A DNA stretch of 64,000 nucleotides from Laburnicola sp. R22_1 (GCA_014281115.1 JACONQ010000015.1:2294001-2358000); one strand, 5' to 3'; shown: positions 45,983 to 59,696, numbered from the stretch's first letter. Notes: generated by a model from the letters alone, not told the origin. Numbers and translations: made by a program.

Positions 45983-48175
45983 ATAACTTCTTTACTCGCT
46001 ATAAGTAGGTAAGAGTATATTAGTTTATTAGTTACTAGTTATACTAGGTAGTTATTATACTACGCTAAGGTCTATAAGGCTACTATTATAACTTCTTTAC
46101 CCACTATAAGTAGGTAAGGGTGTATTAGTTTATTAGTTACTAGTTATGCTAGGTAGTTATTACATTATATTAAGGTTTATTAAGAGAGACTACTTTTACA
46201 CTTCTCTATCTACTATAAGTTAGTAAGAGTGCATTAGTTTATTAGTTACTAGTTATACTAGGCAGTTGCTATACTATACTAAGATCTATTTAAAAAGACT
46301 ACTCTAAAAGTCCTAGTATTCTAAAAATAAATAATAATTAATAAATAATAAATAGTAACTCCTGCGCTACACCCTATAGAGCTAACTTGCCTAATAACTA
46401 CTTTCTAGCGCTATTATAGCAAGGGCATAAGGCATAGAGCTAGGGAAATTAGAGTTAGGCTATAGTAGTAATATAAAGGTTAACGTTTTACTTTTTTTTA
46501 TCTAAGCTTTGTTTAGCTTAGACTATGCGCTAGCTTATATACTATATAAAATCTACTACTCTAAATCTATTTACTATACCCTCTTCGCAACTCTACTTTA
46601 CTTAACTCTACTACTGCCTATACTATAGTAAGCTACTACCCTTCTATTTAGAAGACTTTTCTAGCCTCTAAAGTGTTTCCTAAGTTCTCTTAATACAATT
46701 TTATAATAGATAGTATAGTAGAAAATATTTATACGTACCCTACTAATAATAGTTTATATAATATTTATTATAGATTTTCTTTACTTAACTCTACTAGTAA
46801 TTTATTATTTATTAAGTATAGAAAATAGCCTATAGCTACTCCTAAAATAACTAGTTACTTTGCCTCTAGCCTTATAAAAATAAAAGCATTACTAAACTAC
46901 TAAGAAAGGTCTACTCTAATAGAATTTCTTATAAGGCTTCTAAGCATAATTAAAATATTACTATACTTAAAGCAAATTACCTAGGCAATAAATTTTTGCT
47001 AATAAAGTTTAAATAGCTTATACACTAAGGCGAAGCTAAATTTAAGGCTACTAGAAAGTTTAGCGCGTTTTTAGCGCATTTTAAACTAGACTTATCGCTC
47101 TAGCATAGCCTTAAAATAAAATAATTACTTGCTACCTATTAGTTTTAGGCTTAATATTGCTTTTTAAGGCCAGCTTTTAGAAATAGTATTAAATTTAGTA
47201 GCTAGGGCTATTATAAAGTCTAAAAATAACTCTATATAAGAAAGTATTATTTAGGCTTTATATAAGCGCGCTAATATATTTAAATATGCTTTTACTATAC
47301 TTAAGGTATAGATATCTTATACTATAATATATATAATAGAAGAAGAATTCTAATCCTAGTATAATAGTGCTAATAACGCCGCTATTAGAGTAGACTTATT
47401 TACCTCTAATAACGCTCTTCCTTCTATTAAAGATACTTATAATTTGTAGCACTACACTTATATTCTTTTAAAAGACTCTAGTCTAGAAATACCTAATCTA
47501 CTATATAGCTTGCCCTGCCCTTATATAGCTAAGTAAAGCTTATTTTGCCTAGTTGCGCCCTAGTAGTTGCCCTAATATTTGCCCTAGCTTATAGTGCCCA
47601 CTTCGCATCTAGATAAAACTCTTTACTACTCTCTAGTATCTAAGTATATATAAACTAAGCTTACTAATAGTAACTAAATAGATATACTTTAAGGTAGACA
47701 CACTTTTACTACCTCTAGTATATCTAAGCTAGAACACTTTATAAAGCTACCTAATATTAATAAGTACTATAGAGAAGGTTAATCTAGCCCTAGTATTAAA
47801 GATTAGCTAAAAGATATATATAACAAGCTTTATATAAATATAAACTATTACTAGGGTAATAACTACGTAGAAAATTAAGGCAATTTTATAGAAGCTATAC
47901 TTAGCTGCCTTAAAGGCGCACTTTAAAAGGCTATATAAAATTAGTGTTAAATAAATTAGGCCTTTAATAAAAGTTACAGACCTTAATTACTCTTTAAATT
48001 TCTAAAAAGACTTACTATAATTTCTTTACTTCCTAGTAGATATATAAGAAGTTCTATAAGCTTTTTCTCTCTAATAAAATAAACGTCTAGATATTCCTAT
48101 AAGCTTTTAAGAGTCTAGCTAGAAAAGGTAAACTAGACGCAAAGACCTAAAAGGATAAATTATAACTTAAGTTAA

Positions 48176-49374
48176 TAGTTAGCTATTTAACTAACTATTG
48201 TGGTACGTAATTAATAATTTCTTTAATAATATTTTTTGCTGTAATAATAATAATAACAATTATAATAGCAACTAACCTAACTATTTTATCTAACTCTCTT
48301 TCTATAGTAGATTTCTCCTTGCAACTAGCGAGCTATATACTACTACCTAGGATCTTGCTACTACTACCTATTTTTCTTATACTCCTACTACTGCCGCTTA
48401 TCCTTACCCTTATTACTTATAGTCCCCTACTTTAATAGTAGCGTAAATAATTACTACTATCTTAATAAACTTTTTATACTACTACTACGCCTCTAGCGTC
48501 TTATATATTATAATAAACTCTTTCTTTCTTTTACTTTAGTTCTTACTATTATAGTCTTTATTATCTTTATTTTTAGTTATATTTTTAAGCTTCTATAGTA
48601 TAATTTTTATATTATACTATTATTGCGTTATAAAGGCTATATCTCTACTAATGTCTAGATACTAAAGAAGTGCCTCATACTCTAGAATTTAGAGGCATAA
48701 AGTGTAGTAAATTAGCCTAAAGATATTACTAATAGAGTACTTAAAAATAAGCTCTAAATGCCCCTTTAATAATCCTTTTTTTTATATAAGGTTACTAAAT
48801 CTCTAGGAATTATCCTAACTTTGCCTAGCTAGTTATCTATTCTCTAACTAAATTTATTAATAACTATGTTGCTATAGGTATTAGATTTAGATATAATATT
48901 AGGTTGCTAGAAAGTTGCTATATTGCTAGATATAATAAATAAAGAGATAAAGATTTAGTATTCTAGGCGTCCCTAATATTATAAGAGATAGACTTTATAC
49001 GCTATATATATAGCAAACTATAGTTGCGCTATAGCTACTAAGTTATAAGCGTAATAACTAAACTATGTTTAAGCGTTTTATTACCTATACTACTTCTATA
49101 ATTATAACTCTGCAGTCTACTATAGCTCTCTAATAGTTTACTAGTTAAGAGATAATATATAACTTAGTTATACTAAATAATAGACTATCTATTAACTACT
49201 ATTAGTAATGCTGCTATAAAGAAAATTAATAATAAATTATTATTATTTTGTGTATATTTTATTACTACTACTATACACTAGGTACTAGGTTTTAGTGCCT
49301 CCTATTTTACTTCTCTCTATGTATAGTGCAGACTTAATCTTGGTTAGAATCTCCACATAATAAAGATCTTTAAT
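48176..49374 (+). mobile_element. G1: insertion of about 1.2 kb with 12-14 bp duplication
   Basis: (AT)AACTTAAGTTAA occurs at 48162-48175 and 49373-49386, and A1 has one copy at the matching site. The 3' end, CATAATAAAGATCTTTAAT, is shared with G2. Long duplications, a common 3' end and unequal 5' ends are typical of target-primed reverse transcription (LINE/SINE). No RT frame was recognised. Confidence 0.7.
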
Positions 49375-49511
49375 AACTTAAGTTAACTAGAAGTCTTAAG
49401 TTAATACTCTAGAGAGAAATAAAAAATTCTAATATTAACTACTCTATAATTAAACACTAAATAACTATAGCTCGCTGCACTTTTTAAAATAATAATATAA
49501 TAAATTCTTTT

Positions 49512-49884
49512 CGCTATGCGTGTAGTAAACTATAGTTACGCTACTACTAGGTTGTAAGCGTAATAACTAAACTATAGTTAAGCGTTCTATTGCCTACACT
49601 GCTTCCGCAGTTGTAACTCTATAGTCTACTATAGCTCTCTAATAGTCTATTAGTTAAGAGATAATATATAACTTAGTTATACTAGATAGTAGACTATCTA
49701 TTAACTACTATTACTAATACTACTATATAGAAAGTTAATAATAAAAATATTATTATTTTGTATATAGTTTATTACTACTACTATGTGCTAGGTACTAGGT
49801 TTTAGTGCCTTCTATTTTACTCCTCTCTGTGTATAGTGCGGACTTAACTTTAGTTAGAATCTCTACATAATAAAGATCTTTAAT
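49512..49884 (+). mobile_element. G2: 373-bp 5'-truncated copy of family G
   Basis: Flanked by AATAAATTCTTTT (49499-49511) and AATAAATCCTTTT (49885-49897), one C/T difference. It matches the last part of G1 (GTAAACTATAGTTACGC to AAAGATCTTTAAT). Confidence 0.75.
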
Positions 49885-50111
49885 AATAAATCCTTTTTAG
49901 GTGCACACAAAAACTCTTTTTAAGGTATTACCCTCTAGATTAACGCTTTTATATATAGTAACTAAAAAATAAACACTCTATTTTAGACCTACTCCTCTCT
50001 TTTTAACTTTTTATAATTAGACTAAGGCATAGTGTATTAAGAATAACGCCTACTTTAGCTATAGCAAAAAGCTAAAAGGCAGATATTTACGCTACTACTA
50101 TAAGGTAGCTA

Positions 50112-51224
50112 TGTGTTGTTAAATTAACTACCTAGGGGTAGAATAACAAAGGCTTTTATCTTAAATAACATAATAAAAAAAAGCAGAGCCCGCTACTTAG
50201 TAATTAAAAAGAGCGTAACAAAGGTAATGTAATTACAAAAAAAGCGTGTTTAAACTACTAAGCAAGCTTAGCAGTCTTAGCGTAGGGCTGCTTCTATAAG
50301 CAATTTTTTTTATAAAGAGGCCACTTAGAACTTTAGTAAGGGAGGGATAAAACTTTAGCGCGGCTATACTATAGTTATTCTTTCTTCTTCTTTACTATTC
50401 TAATTATTATAAATAATACAAGTTAATATATTAATAGGTATATACTACTTTATAAGTAGACAAGGGTAATATATACTAGATATACTATCGCTCTATCGCC
50501 GCATTAAGGTTGTCCTTAATAAAGCTTCTATTGCTATCTCTATCTCTCTACGCCCTACTATCTACTTAAGTATTAACCCTAAATTGTCTAATACTAATAT
50601 ACTCGCTATTATAGAAAAGTACACGCTAAAAATTTGCGATACTACTATTAAGGTGGCTATGCTAGAGTTCTATTCTATCTATTAAATACTTATTTAGCGT
50701 AAGGGGTAGGTATACTTAACTATCTATAAGGTAGTCCTAGTGTACTAGTTAGATTAGCAGCTTATCTAGTTTGCAAAGGACTATAAGGTTAAATTCCTAC
50801 TTTAGTAGATGCAATTGCTCCTTATTAGTAACTAAATCTAAAAGGGGAGGTAAAAGGTAAAGAATAAGGTGTTTATTAATAAGCTCTAGTGTAATAAGAG
50901 TGTTGTATAGATCCGCGAGATCCTCCTAGCTATTATTACTATTATTGCTATTAAGTTAGCTTATCTAAGTAAGTACGCCGCATAGCGGCGAGCGCAGATA
51001 ACTAATAATAGTAGTAGTAGTAATAAGTCAGGTGTACTGTGTACGCCGTAAGTAAACTTTACGTTAGAACTAGGAGCTTATAGGGTGTAGGGTTATTAAG
51101 GTGTTTAAGGTTAGTCTTTAATTAAAATTAGGTGCCGTACATAGTATATATAACCTTCTATCTTAATCTACTTTAACCTCAAACCAAAAAAAAAAGATTA
51201 AAAAAGGTGTTTGGCAAGCCCACA
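50112..51224 (-). mobile_element. E3: complete family E element (1,113 bp), 10-bp duplication
   Basis: AAGGTAGCTA flanks it (50102-50111 and 51225-51234), and A1 has the site empty. Ends on the + strand are TGTGTTGTTAAATTAACTAC and GGCAAGCCCACA, so the outermost four bases are an inverted repeat. A degenerate frame on the minus strand (NTLITLELINKHLILYLLPP and following) is shared by E1 and E2, of unknown function. A 10-bp duplication would suit a Mutator-like element, but no transposase motif was seen. Confidence 0.75.
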
Positions 51225-53421
51225 AAGGTAGCTATATAAGCAAATATAAAAGTAGAGAACAATTTTAATTTAAATAAACTTAGTATCGCTTACTACTTTA
51301 ATATAGAGGTAGGTAATTTATTAGATAATAAGGCTTTAAATATATACTACTAGACTACTCTAACCTAGTAGCTTATATAGAAGCTACTAAACTAATTAAT
51401 TTAAATAAACTATAATTTTAACTATAAAATATAGATACTAAACTAAAATTACTGCCTATAGGTAATAAGATAGTAAAGGTTTCTAAACTATTTAGAGACT
51501 TCTAGTTAGTTATGCTAGTGCAAATTATATTCTAAAGGTTAGCTCTTAGGTTGTAAGCCTTAATAGACACTAGTGCTAGTACTTATAATCTTATTACTTT
51601 AAGGTATATAAAGATAGTATAAAAATAGCTTAAAGCTAAACTCCTTTGCCTAAAGATACTAATTTCTCTTAAGAACTTTATAGAGAAGAGAAGTGTAAAA
51701 GTAGATACCTATTTTATAGTCTAGCTTAATATTAATAGATATAGTATTACTATATACTTTATTTTCTATGTAATAGAGGACTATAATCTTATTATTAGTA
51801 GGAAGTTTTTAAGTAAGCTAACTACCAAGTTAACACTTAGAACTACCGCTTTTATTAGAAAGATAATAAGAATCTAACCTTTACTAGTAATCTTATCCTA
51901 CTATAGACTTTTTCCCTATCTAACTCTTTCTACTAGGACAATACTACTTAATAGAATAGTCTACTTAATAAGTAGAACTATACTTACTAAATAACTTGCT
52001 TATTAAAAGCTAACTAAAGAATCTCTAAAGAGATTTCTATCTAGCTTCTTAGCCCTACTATTTTAGTTATTAGAATATACTTAAAGGCTTACTAGAAACT
52101 AAGCTATAAGGACGCCTTTAATAGAGATAGTAGTGTAGAGGCTATATAGCTATCTTTGTTAGATAATAAACTATTAAATAATAAATTGCCTTTTAGTTAC
52201 CCTATTCCTACTACTAAAGGAAGCTACTAGCAAAACTAGTCCCTAGGAATTATATAGTAGAATCTAGGTCTTACCTCTAACCCTAGATCTAGAGACTGTA
52301 AACCTACTAGAGAAGCTAATTTGCAGATTAGATAGCTCTTACTAGTAGAATAAACTATTAGATTAAAACTACTTTAGCTAAAATAACCTAGGTTAGCACC
52401 TTTTTACTCTACTAAATTGCTAATATAAAAGAAGAACTTAGTATTACTTACTATAGTAATAGCCTAGAAGATAATAACACTATTTACTATAGTAGCAGAT
52501 TAGAAGATTAAAAGCCTACCTATTATAATAACCTTCTTAATAATAACTCTAAATTTACTAACCTAATTAACCCTAAGTTTAACTTTTTATAGAAAGAATA
52601 CTTAGGTAATAAATTAGATAGTAAACTATCTAATAAAATCTCCTAGAATACTAATAATTAGAAGCTACCCCCTAACTATTAGTCCTTAATTTAATCCACT
52701 AGTTACCTAACTTATTCTACCCCTAAGGGTACTCTAAGATATAAAAGTAGGTGGCCTAGTTTACTACTAGTTAAGTAGCTCTCTAGCTAGCCTACTATAC
52801 ATAGGCACCTATTGCTTTTAGCGCCTTTACTACTAGCTATTTAACTTCTTAACTAGCTAGTTTACTACTAATTTAATAGCTTTCTGCCTATTATATATAT
52901 ATAGGGCACTTATAACTTTTAGCACCTCTACTCTTACCTCTAGATATTCTTACTATTACTAGCAGCCCTTATAGCTTTAGAAGCTGCCCTACCCTAACTA
53001 AAAACTATATAATTAGGTTAACACATTTTTTTAAAACGCTTTTCTATAGTACTAGAAAATCTTATATAATATAATGGCGCTAGTGCGTAATAAACTAACT
53101 AGAATTTTTTTAATTAACTATATTTTTATATAGTGTTAGAGCTAAAAATACGCTCCATTAGCAAAATACTAAATGCTAAGATATAGTTTCTACTAATTTT
53201 TTTTAATAATCTACTAATTTACCCCTAATAACTTTTCTTAATATCTCTATTAAATAGCAACTAAATTAAAACCTAAGGCTACTATTAGAACTATAGGAGC
53301 CTATTACCTCTATTATAACCATCTTTAGTCCTAAAATAGTGCTAGTTATATTAAAAATCCGCTAAAACACCCTATTTTTATATACTTTTATTTCTATTTT
53401 TAGATTTTAAAAGGGGGGTTA

Positions 53422-54362
53422 TATTAAAGATCTTTATCGTGTAAAGATTCTAACTAAGGTTAAGTCTGCACTATACATAGAGAGAAGTAAAATAGAAGGC
53501 ACTATAACCTAGTATCTAGCACATAGTAGTAGTAATAAAAAATATATAAAATAATAATAATTTTGTTATTAGCGTTGTGCATAATAGTATTATTAATAGT
53601 AGTTAATAGATAGTCTACTATCTAGCATAACTAAGTTATATACTATCTCTTAACTAGTAGACTATTAGAGAGCTATAGTAAAGCTATATAGAGTTGTAAC
53701 TATAGTTTACTATACGCATATTATATAAGCCTGCCTACTTTTATAATATCTATAATATCTAAAAATTCTTCCCCTTTAGTATACACAATACTAAGTCTTT
53801 TAAATTTAACTCTTTAATATATGTGGCAAGCTAGCTTTCTAGTGTCCTAAGATTAAGTTATCTAATACCTGCAGTTAGATAGCTACTAAAGAATTTAAAA
53901 CTAGCATAAACAACTAGCTAGGCAATATTAGCTATCTAGCCTACCTATTATAAGATATAGTTAAGGCAGGCCTACTAAAGGACTAGATTAATTACACTAT
54001 TCTAGAAGTTATAACTAATAATCTATTTAGACTATATACTATCTTTACACAACTCTAAATCCTTAAGTGTAAGACTATTCTTTTATACAACGGCCTAAGT
54101 AATAATATAGTAATATTTATATAATAATAATAGCTGCTTACTATTATAGTATTAGCAAGGCTAAAGGACAAACTAAGATATAGTAGTAGGCAACTATTAG
54201 AGAAAAAAAGGGTGTTCCTTATATATTACTAGAGCGCGCGCGTAACTATAGTAGAAGAAGCTCCTAATAATAGTTAAAATTTTATAGGCGTATAAAGATA
54301 ATAAAAAGTAAAAGTAACAGTATAATAAGGGTAAGAGTAAGTAGTAGTAGGGGGAGCATAGA
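53422..54362 (-). other. Inverted G3 fragment (to about 53735) and inverted repeat F (to 54362)
   Basis: 53422-53735 is family G in reverse (AAAGATCTTTATCG, then GAATCTAAC type text reversed). 53736-54362 is repeat F in reverse, including the uninterrupted insertion site of P2 at about 54006-54030. No gene. Confidence 0.65.
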
Positions 54363-55671
54363 TGTTAAAACTATATTAGTAAGCAAAATAAATAATAAAA
54401 TAACATGTTAGAATTTCGCTGTTATAATAAAAGATAAATAGATAAATAACTATAAGCTACCTAAAAATAACGAAAATAGTCGTTCCAACAATAAGTTGCA
54501 ATTAAAGCCTCAGTTAACTTTAAGTAACGCACAAAAAGTTTACTAAAAGATAATTGTAAGAAATCTAATATTATATGTATTTAATTACTTAAAACTAAAA
54601 CCAAAATATAATATAAAACTAACCTAATAAATATTATAAAATACGCTATCGTAATATAAATAAGCTCGTAATTAATTTTTCTAAATTAATAACTTTTAAC
54701 AAACTTGTCGCAATTAAGCGCTCTAACAATTTTGAGCAATTGCTAAAAAGAATATACTAAATAAGGCATTATTATATGTATTAAATTACTTATTACTAAA
54801 AACAAAATATAATATATAAAAGACTTGTTTTATAATATAATATATAAAAGATTTGTTTTATAATATAATATATAAAAGACTTGTTTTATAATATAAAATA
54901 CATTAGCGTATAATAAACTAAGGAGTAATAAATTATTCTAAAATAAGGTGTTTATTGTTAACGTTATAACTAAGTAATAGTAAAATAAAGTTTACATATA
55001 AAACAATAGCTCGCATATAAAACACTAGTTTGCATATAAAACACTAGTTTGTATATAAAATAATAGCTTGTATATAAAACACTAGTCTGCATATAAAATA
55101 ATAGCTCGTATATAAAACACTGTTGCATATAAAACACTAGTTTAAACATTAGTTTAAAACACTAGCACGCATAAAAGTTAAAGGCATAATTAAACTATAC
55201 AAAACTAAGTGTTTGTTAGTCTAAATTATTTTGTATATAGATTGCTAGGTAGCCAGTTTATTAATAATACTAACTCGTTAATAATTCACCTTTAAATTAA
55301 CTTAAATAAGTAATTTAATACTATAATATTGCCTTTTTAGTATATATTTTTAATCTTTTTGGCAATAACTCGATTAAGCCTTCTTTATTTATCTTTTATA
55401 ATTTTTATGCGTTACTTAATATATTATATTTTGTTTTTAGTTTTAAGTAATTTAATATACATAATATTAGATTTCTTATAATTATCTTTTAGTAAACTTT
55501 TTATGCGTTACTTAAAGTTAACTTTGGCTTTAATTGCAACTTATTATCGGAACGACTATTTTAGTTATTTTAGGTAGCTTATAGTCATTTATCTATTCAT
55601 CTTTTATTATAACAGCGAAATTCTAATATGTTATTTTATTATTTATTTTGCTTACTAATATAGTTTTAACA
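54363..55671. mobile_element. Two family D LTR fragments in opposite orientation
   Basis: 54363 to about 55295 is an inverted D (starts TGTTAAAACTATATTAG) that lacks the outer end of D1. About 55300-55671 is the 3' part of a D in direct orientation, ending GTTTTAACA. They meet near 55295 in AT-rich DNA. Confidence 0.75.
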
Positions 55672-56487
55672 CTAGTTAAAGCTTATATGCAACTTTTTTT
55701 TAGTCTCTACCTAATACTAAGTTAAGCTACTTATGTCTTATAAAAGGTGCTAAACTTATACTTTACTATAGTATACTTTAAAAAACCTATATTAAGGAAT
55801 TTAAGGAGTAAATTAAGGTTCTAATAAAGTAAAAAACACATAAAAGAAAGCGTATTTAAAAAGCTAGGATACTAGACTTTACTTAGGGAGTAGATTTAAA
55901 AGTAGAAAGCCCTTTTATTAAAATAAAGTTATTAAAAAGGGCGCAGAGTAGTAGTAAAGGAGAGGTAGGTTCCTTAACACGACACTGCTATAGAAGGTGT
56001 AGAGAGAGCCTAGGCATAATATAAGGACCTATTAGATAGATAAAGAGATAGAGGAGAAGTTAGATATTACCTTTAGTAGCTTATTTTTAAATAGTGTTAA
56101 TAGTAAATTAGAGTAATTTTATTATAGGTTACTGTAAGGCTAAAAATAATAGGTTAACTTTATCTTATAATAGTACGCACTTAGTAACTAAAAATTACAT
56201 AAAGTACTACTTAAGATAGAGTATGCTTTACTACAAATTATAATAAGTATACTATATATTACCTATGCATAGTATAGTAGATAATATATTATATATTATA
56301 GGGAGTCATATTATAAGTTTATACTACTAAAAAGACTTCTTAGCTTTATGTAGCTGCTATAGCCACGTAAAGAGGCTATATAATATAAAAAGTAGATTAA
56401 ATAGTAACTTAGTATATTATAAGTTATAGTAGGTTATTATAAGTTACTATAAAGTAATGTTAGTGGTGTTCTATAATAAGTTATAAG
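55672..56487. other. Unassigned AT-rich stretch
   Basis: No intact frame. A short string near 55985-56030 (CRRC, then GHN-like after a frame shift) could be the remains of a transposase zinc knuckle of the P1 type, but this is weak. Confidence 0.4.
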
Positions 56488-56492
56488 GGACC

Positions 56493-57340
56493 TATTAAAA
56501 CTATATTAGTAAGCAAAATAAATAATAAAATAACATGTTAGAATTTCGCTGTTATAATAAAAGATAAATAGATAAATAACTATAAGCTACCTAAAAATAA
56601 ACTAAAATAGTCGTTCCGATAATAAGTTACAATTAAAGCCAAAGTCAACTTTAAGTAACGCACAAAAAGTTTACTAAAAGATAATTATAAGAAATCTAAT
56701 ATTATATGTATTAAATTACTTAAAACTAAAACCAAAATATAATATAAAACTAACCTAACAAATATTATAAAATACTCTATCGTAATATAAATAAGCTCGT
56801 AATTAATTTGTCTAAATTAATAACTTTTGACAAACTTGTCGCAATTAAGCGCTTTAACAATTTTGAGAAATTGCTAAAAAGAATATACTAAACAAGGCAA
56901 TATTATATGTATTAAATTACTTATTACTAAAAAAATAAAATATAACATATAAAAGACTTGTTTTATAATATAAAATACATTAGCGTATAATAAACTAAGG
57001 AGTAATAAATTATGCTCAAATAAGGCGTTTATTATTAACGTCACAACTAAGCAATAGTAAAACAAAGTTTGCAATAGCTCGCATATAAAACACTAGTCTG
57101 TATATAAAATAATAGCTCGTATATAAAACACTATTGCATATAAAACACTAGTTTAAACATTAGTTTAAAACACTAGCACGCATAAAAGTTAAAGGCATAA
57201 TTAAACTATACAAAACTAAGTGTTCATTAGTCTAAATTATTTTGTGTATAGATTGCTAGGTAGCCAGTTTGTTAAAATTAATCAACTAGTTTAACAATAC
57301 CAACTCGATCACCTTCTTATCTATTTATTCACTTTTCACA
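56493..57340 (-). mobile_element. D3: solo LTR, 848 bp, 5-bp duplication GGACC
   Basis: GGACC flanks the element at 56488-56492 and 57341-57345. The + strand begins TATTAAAAC (TG to TA) and ends CTTTTCACA. Inverted relative to D1. Confidence 0.9.
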
Positions 57341-57389
57341 GGACCTCGAAGTTGCTAAGAAAAACTATCTGGCAGACTAATCTGTTCGG

Positions 57390-59045
57390 GCTACTAATAG
57401 AATATATTACTTAAAGTCTACTAGTAAAAATTTATTACCTAGCTAATTTGCTTTAAGTATGGTAATATTTTAATTATACTTAGAAGCCTTATAAGAAATT
57501 CTATTAAGGTAAACCTTTTATAGTAGTTTAATAATACTTTTCTTTTTTATAAGACTAGAAGTAAAGCAACTAGTTATCTTAAGAGCAGCTATAGGCTACT
57601 TCCTATATTTAATAGATAATAGATCGCTAAGTAGATTTTTTTTTAAATAAATATTATATAAACTATTATTAGTAGTGTGCGTAGAAATCTTCTTTATTAT
57701 ATTATCTATTATAGAGTTATATTAAAAGGACTTAGAGAATACTTTAGGGGCTAGAGAAGTCTCCTAAATAGAAGGGCGGTAGCTTACTATAGTATAGACA
57801 ATAGTAGAGTTAAGCAAAGTAAAGTTATAAAAAAGGTATAGTAAATAGACTTAAAGTAGTAAGTTTTATATAGTGTGCAAGCTGGTGTATAGTCTAAGCT
57901 AAGAAAAGTTTAGGTAAAAAATAAAGTATAAGATAAAATATATATAACTTTAACTTCTCTATTACTGCTATAGCTAAACTCTAATTCTTCTAGCTCTATA
58001 CCTTATGCTATTACTATAATAGCGCTAGAAGGTAGTTATTAGGCAAGTTAGCTCTATAGGGTATAGCGCAGTAGTTGCTATTTATTAATTATTAATTATT
58101 AATTATTCTTAGAGTATTAGAATTTTAGAAGTAGCCTTTTTTAATAGACTTTAGTATAGTATAATAACTATCTAGTATAACTAGTAACTAATAAAGTTCC
58201 TACTATTATATATTAAGTAGAGGAGGGACTTAAAAGTAGCCTTTTTAATAGACTTTAGGGTAGTAAAATATACACTTCCTAGCGCTAGAAATCCTTCCTA
58301 GTAACTAATAAAGTTCCAACCCTTATATAATAAGTAAAGAAGGGACTTAGAAGTAGCCTTTCTTAATAGACTTTAAAGTAGTAAATTTTAAACTCCCTAG
58401 TGCTAGGGATCTTTTTTAGTAACTAATAAAGTTCCTACTCTTATATAATAAGTAGAGGAGGGACTTTGAAGTAGTCTTTCGTAATAAACCTTAGGGTAGT
58501 AAAATATAAACTCCCTAGCGCTAGGGATTCTTTCTAGTTACTAATAAGGTTTCTACCCTTATGCGATAAGCAGAGGAGGGACTTAAAAGTAGCCTCTTTT
58601 AATAAATCTTAGAATAGTAAAATATAAACGCCCTAGCACTAGAAATTCTTTTTAGTAACTAATAAAGTAAAACTTTTACTAATTTAACTGCCTATAGGTA
58701 GTGTTTTAAGAAAGAAGTAGATATTATATTACTATTTATAGCTAAAAAAATATTAATCTTAGTATAATATAAGAGTAGTATATAGTCTTATAGGGCAAAC
58801 CTTTTAGAGATAGCTAGTATAGTTAAAAAAGATAATTAAATTAAGACTATACTAAAATAAAGAATAAGAAAGGAACCTAAGGGACCCTTACTTATATAGT
58901 AGGCGGCGTAGGACATAGGCCTATACTAACTATACGCTAATACTAACTAGAAAAGGCGCCTTCTATAAAGTAAAAGGCGCTATTAGGGTGTAAAAGAAAA
59001 GGTAATAGTAAATAACTAGTAGAAAGGTAGGCACGAACTATTATA
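57390..59045 (-). mobile_element. A3: inverted 5' part of a family A element
   Basis: The minus strand matches A1 from its LTR (58764-59045) through the 5' minisatellite to about A1 position 12660. The minisatellite here has about five units of 118 bp (AGTAACTAATAAAG at 58181, 58299, 58418, 58536 variant, 58653). No complete coding region. Confidence 0.75.
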
Positions 59046-59695
59046 GCTAGGATGGGCCTATGCCCTACGCCGCCCTCTATATAAGAAAGGGGCCCCCACG
59101 TCCCTTTCTTATTTACTATCTTAGAATAATATAAGGGCGGTACATAGCCTTATAAGGCTAACCTATTAGGAATAGCTAGAATAGTTAAAAGAGCTAGTTA
59201 AATTAATACTATTCTAATATAGTAAATAAGAAAGGAATATAGAGGGCCCTTTCTTATATAAAGGGCAATATAGGGCATAGGCCTATACTAGCTATATACT
59301 AATACTAACTAGAAAAGGCGCCTTTAAGAAGGTAAAAAATATAGATAGAAGGAAATAGGGTATAAAAGAAAGGTAATAAGGTGTACTTAGTAGAAAGGCT
59401 AGCACAAAAACTGTTATAAGCCTCCCTACTAAGCACACCCTATTACCTTTCTTTTATACTCTACTTCTTCCTATTTACGCCTTTTACCTTTCTAAAGGCG
59501 CCTTTTCTAATTAGTGTTAGTGTGTGGCTAGCGTAGGCCTATACCCTACGCTACTCTCTATATAACTTAAAGAAAGGGCCTCCTATATCCCTTTCTTATC
59601 TACTATCTTAGAATAGTATTAATTTAACTAGCTCTTTTAACTATTCTAGGTATTCCTAATAGGTTAGCTCTATAAGGCCGTGTACCACCCTTACA
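58764..59695. repeat. Cluster of four family A LTRs or fragments in alternating orientation
   Basis: Inverted LTR 58764-59045; direct LTR fragment about 59046-59130; inverted LTR about 59131-59411; direct LTR 59412-59695 (starts TGTTATAAGCC, ends CCCTTACA). Each carries the CTCTATATAA-type core. Confidence 0.75.
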
Positions 59696-59696
59696 A

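Larger units (their letters stand above)
44546..53421 (+). mobile_element. A2: family A element with several insertions, right LTR missing
   Basis: Left LTR 44546-44835, then minisatellite, gag, protease and the downstream region as in A1, ending at the polypurine tract AAAAGGGGGG (53409-53418). Insertions: D1 (45008-45982), G1 (48176-49374), G2 (49512-49884), E3 (50112-51224). Without them about 5.2 kb remain, equal to A1 without its insertions. Instead of a right LTR, an inverted family G copy follows the polypurine tract. It lacks H1 and B1, so it provides the empty sites for both. Confidence 0.8.

Noticed and set aside
56874..57074. 66-codon hydrophobic frame
   Set aside because: Lies within the solo LTR D3, AT-driven Leu/Ile/Tyr composition, not conserved in D1 or D4.
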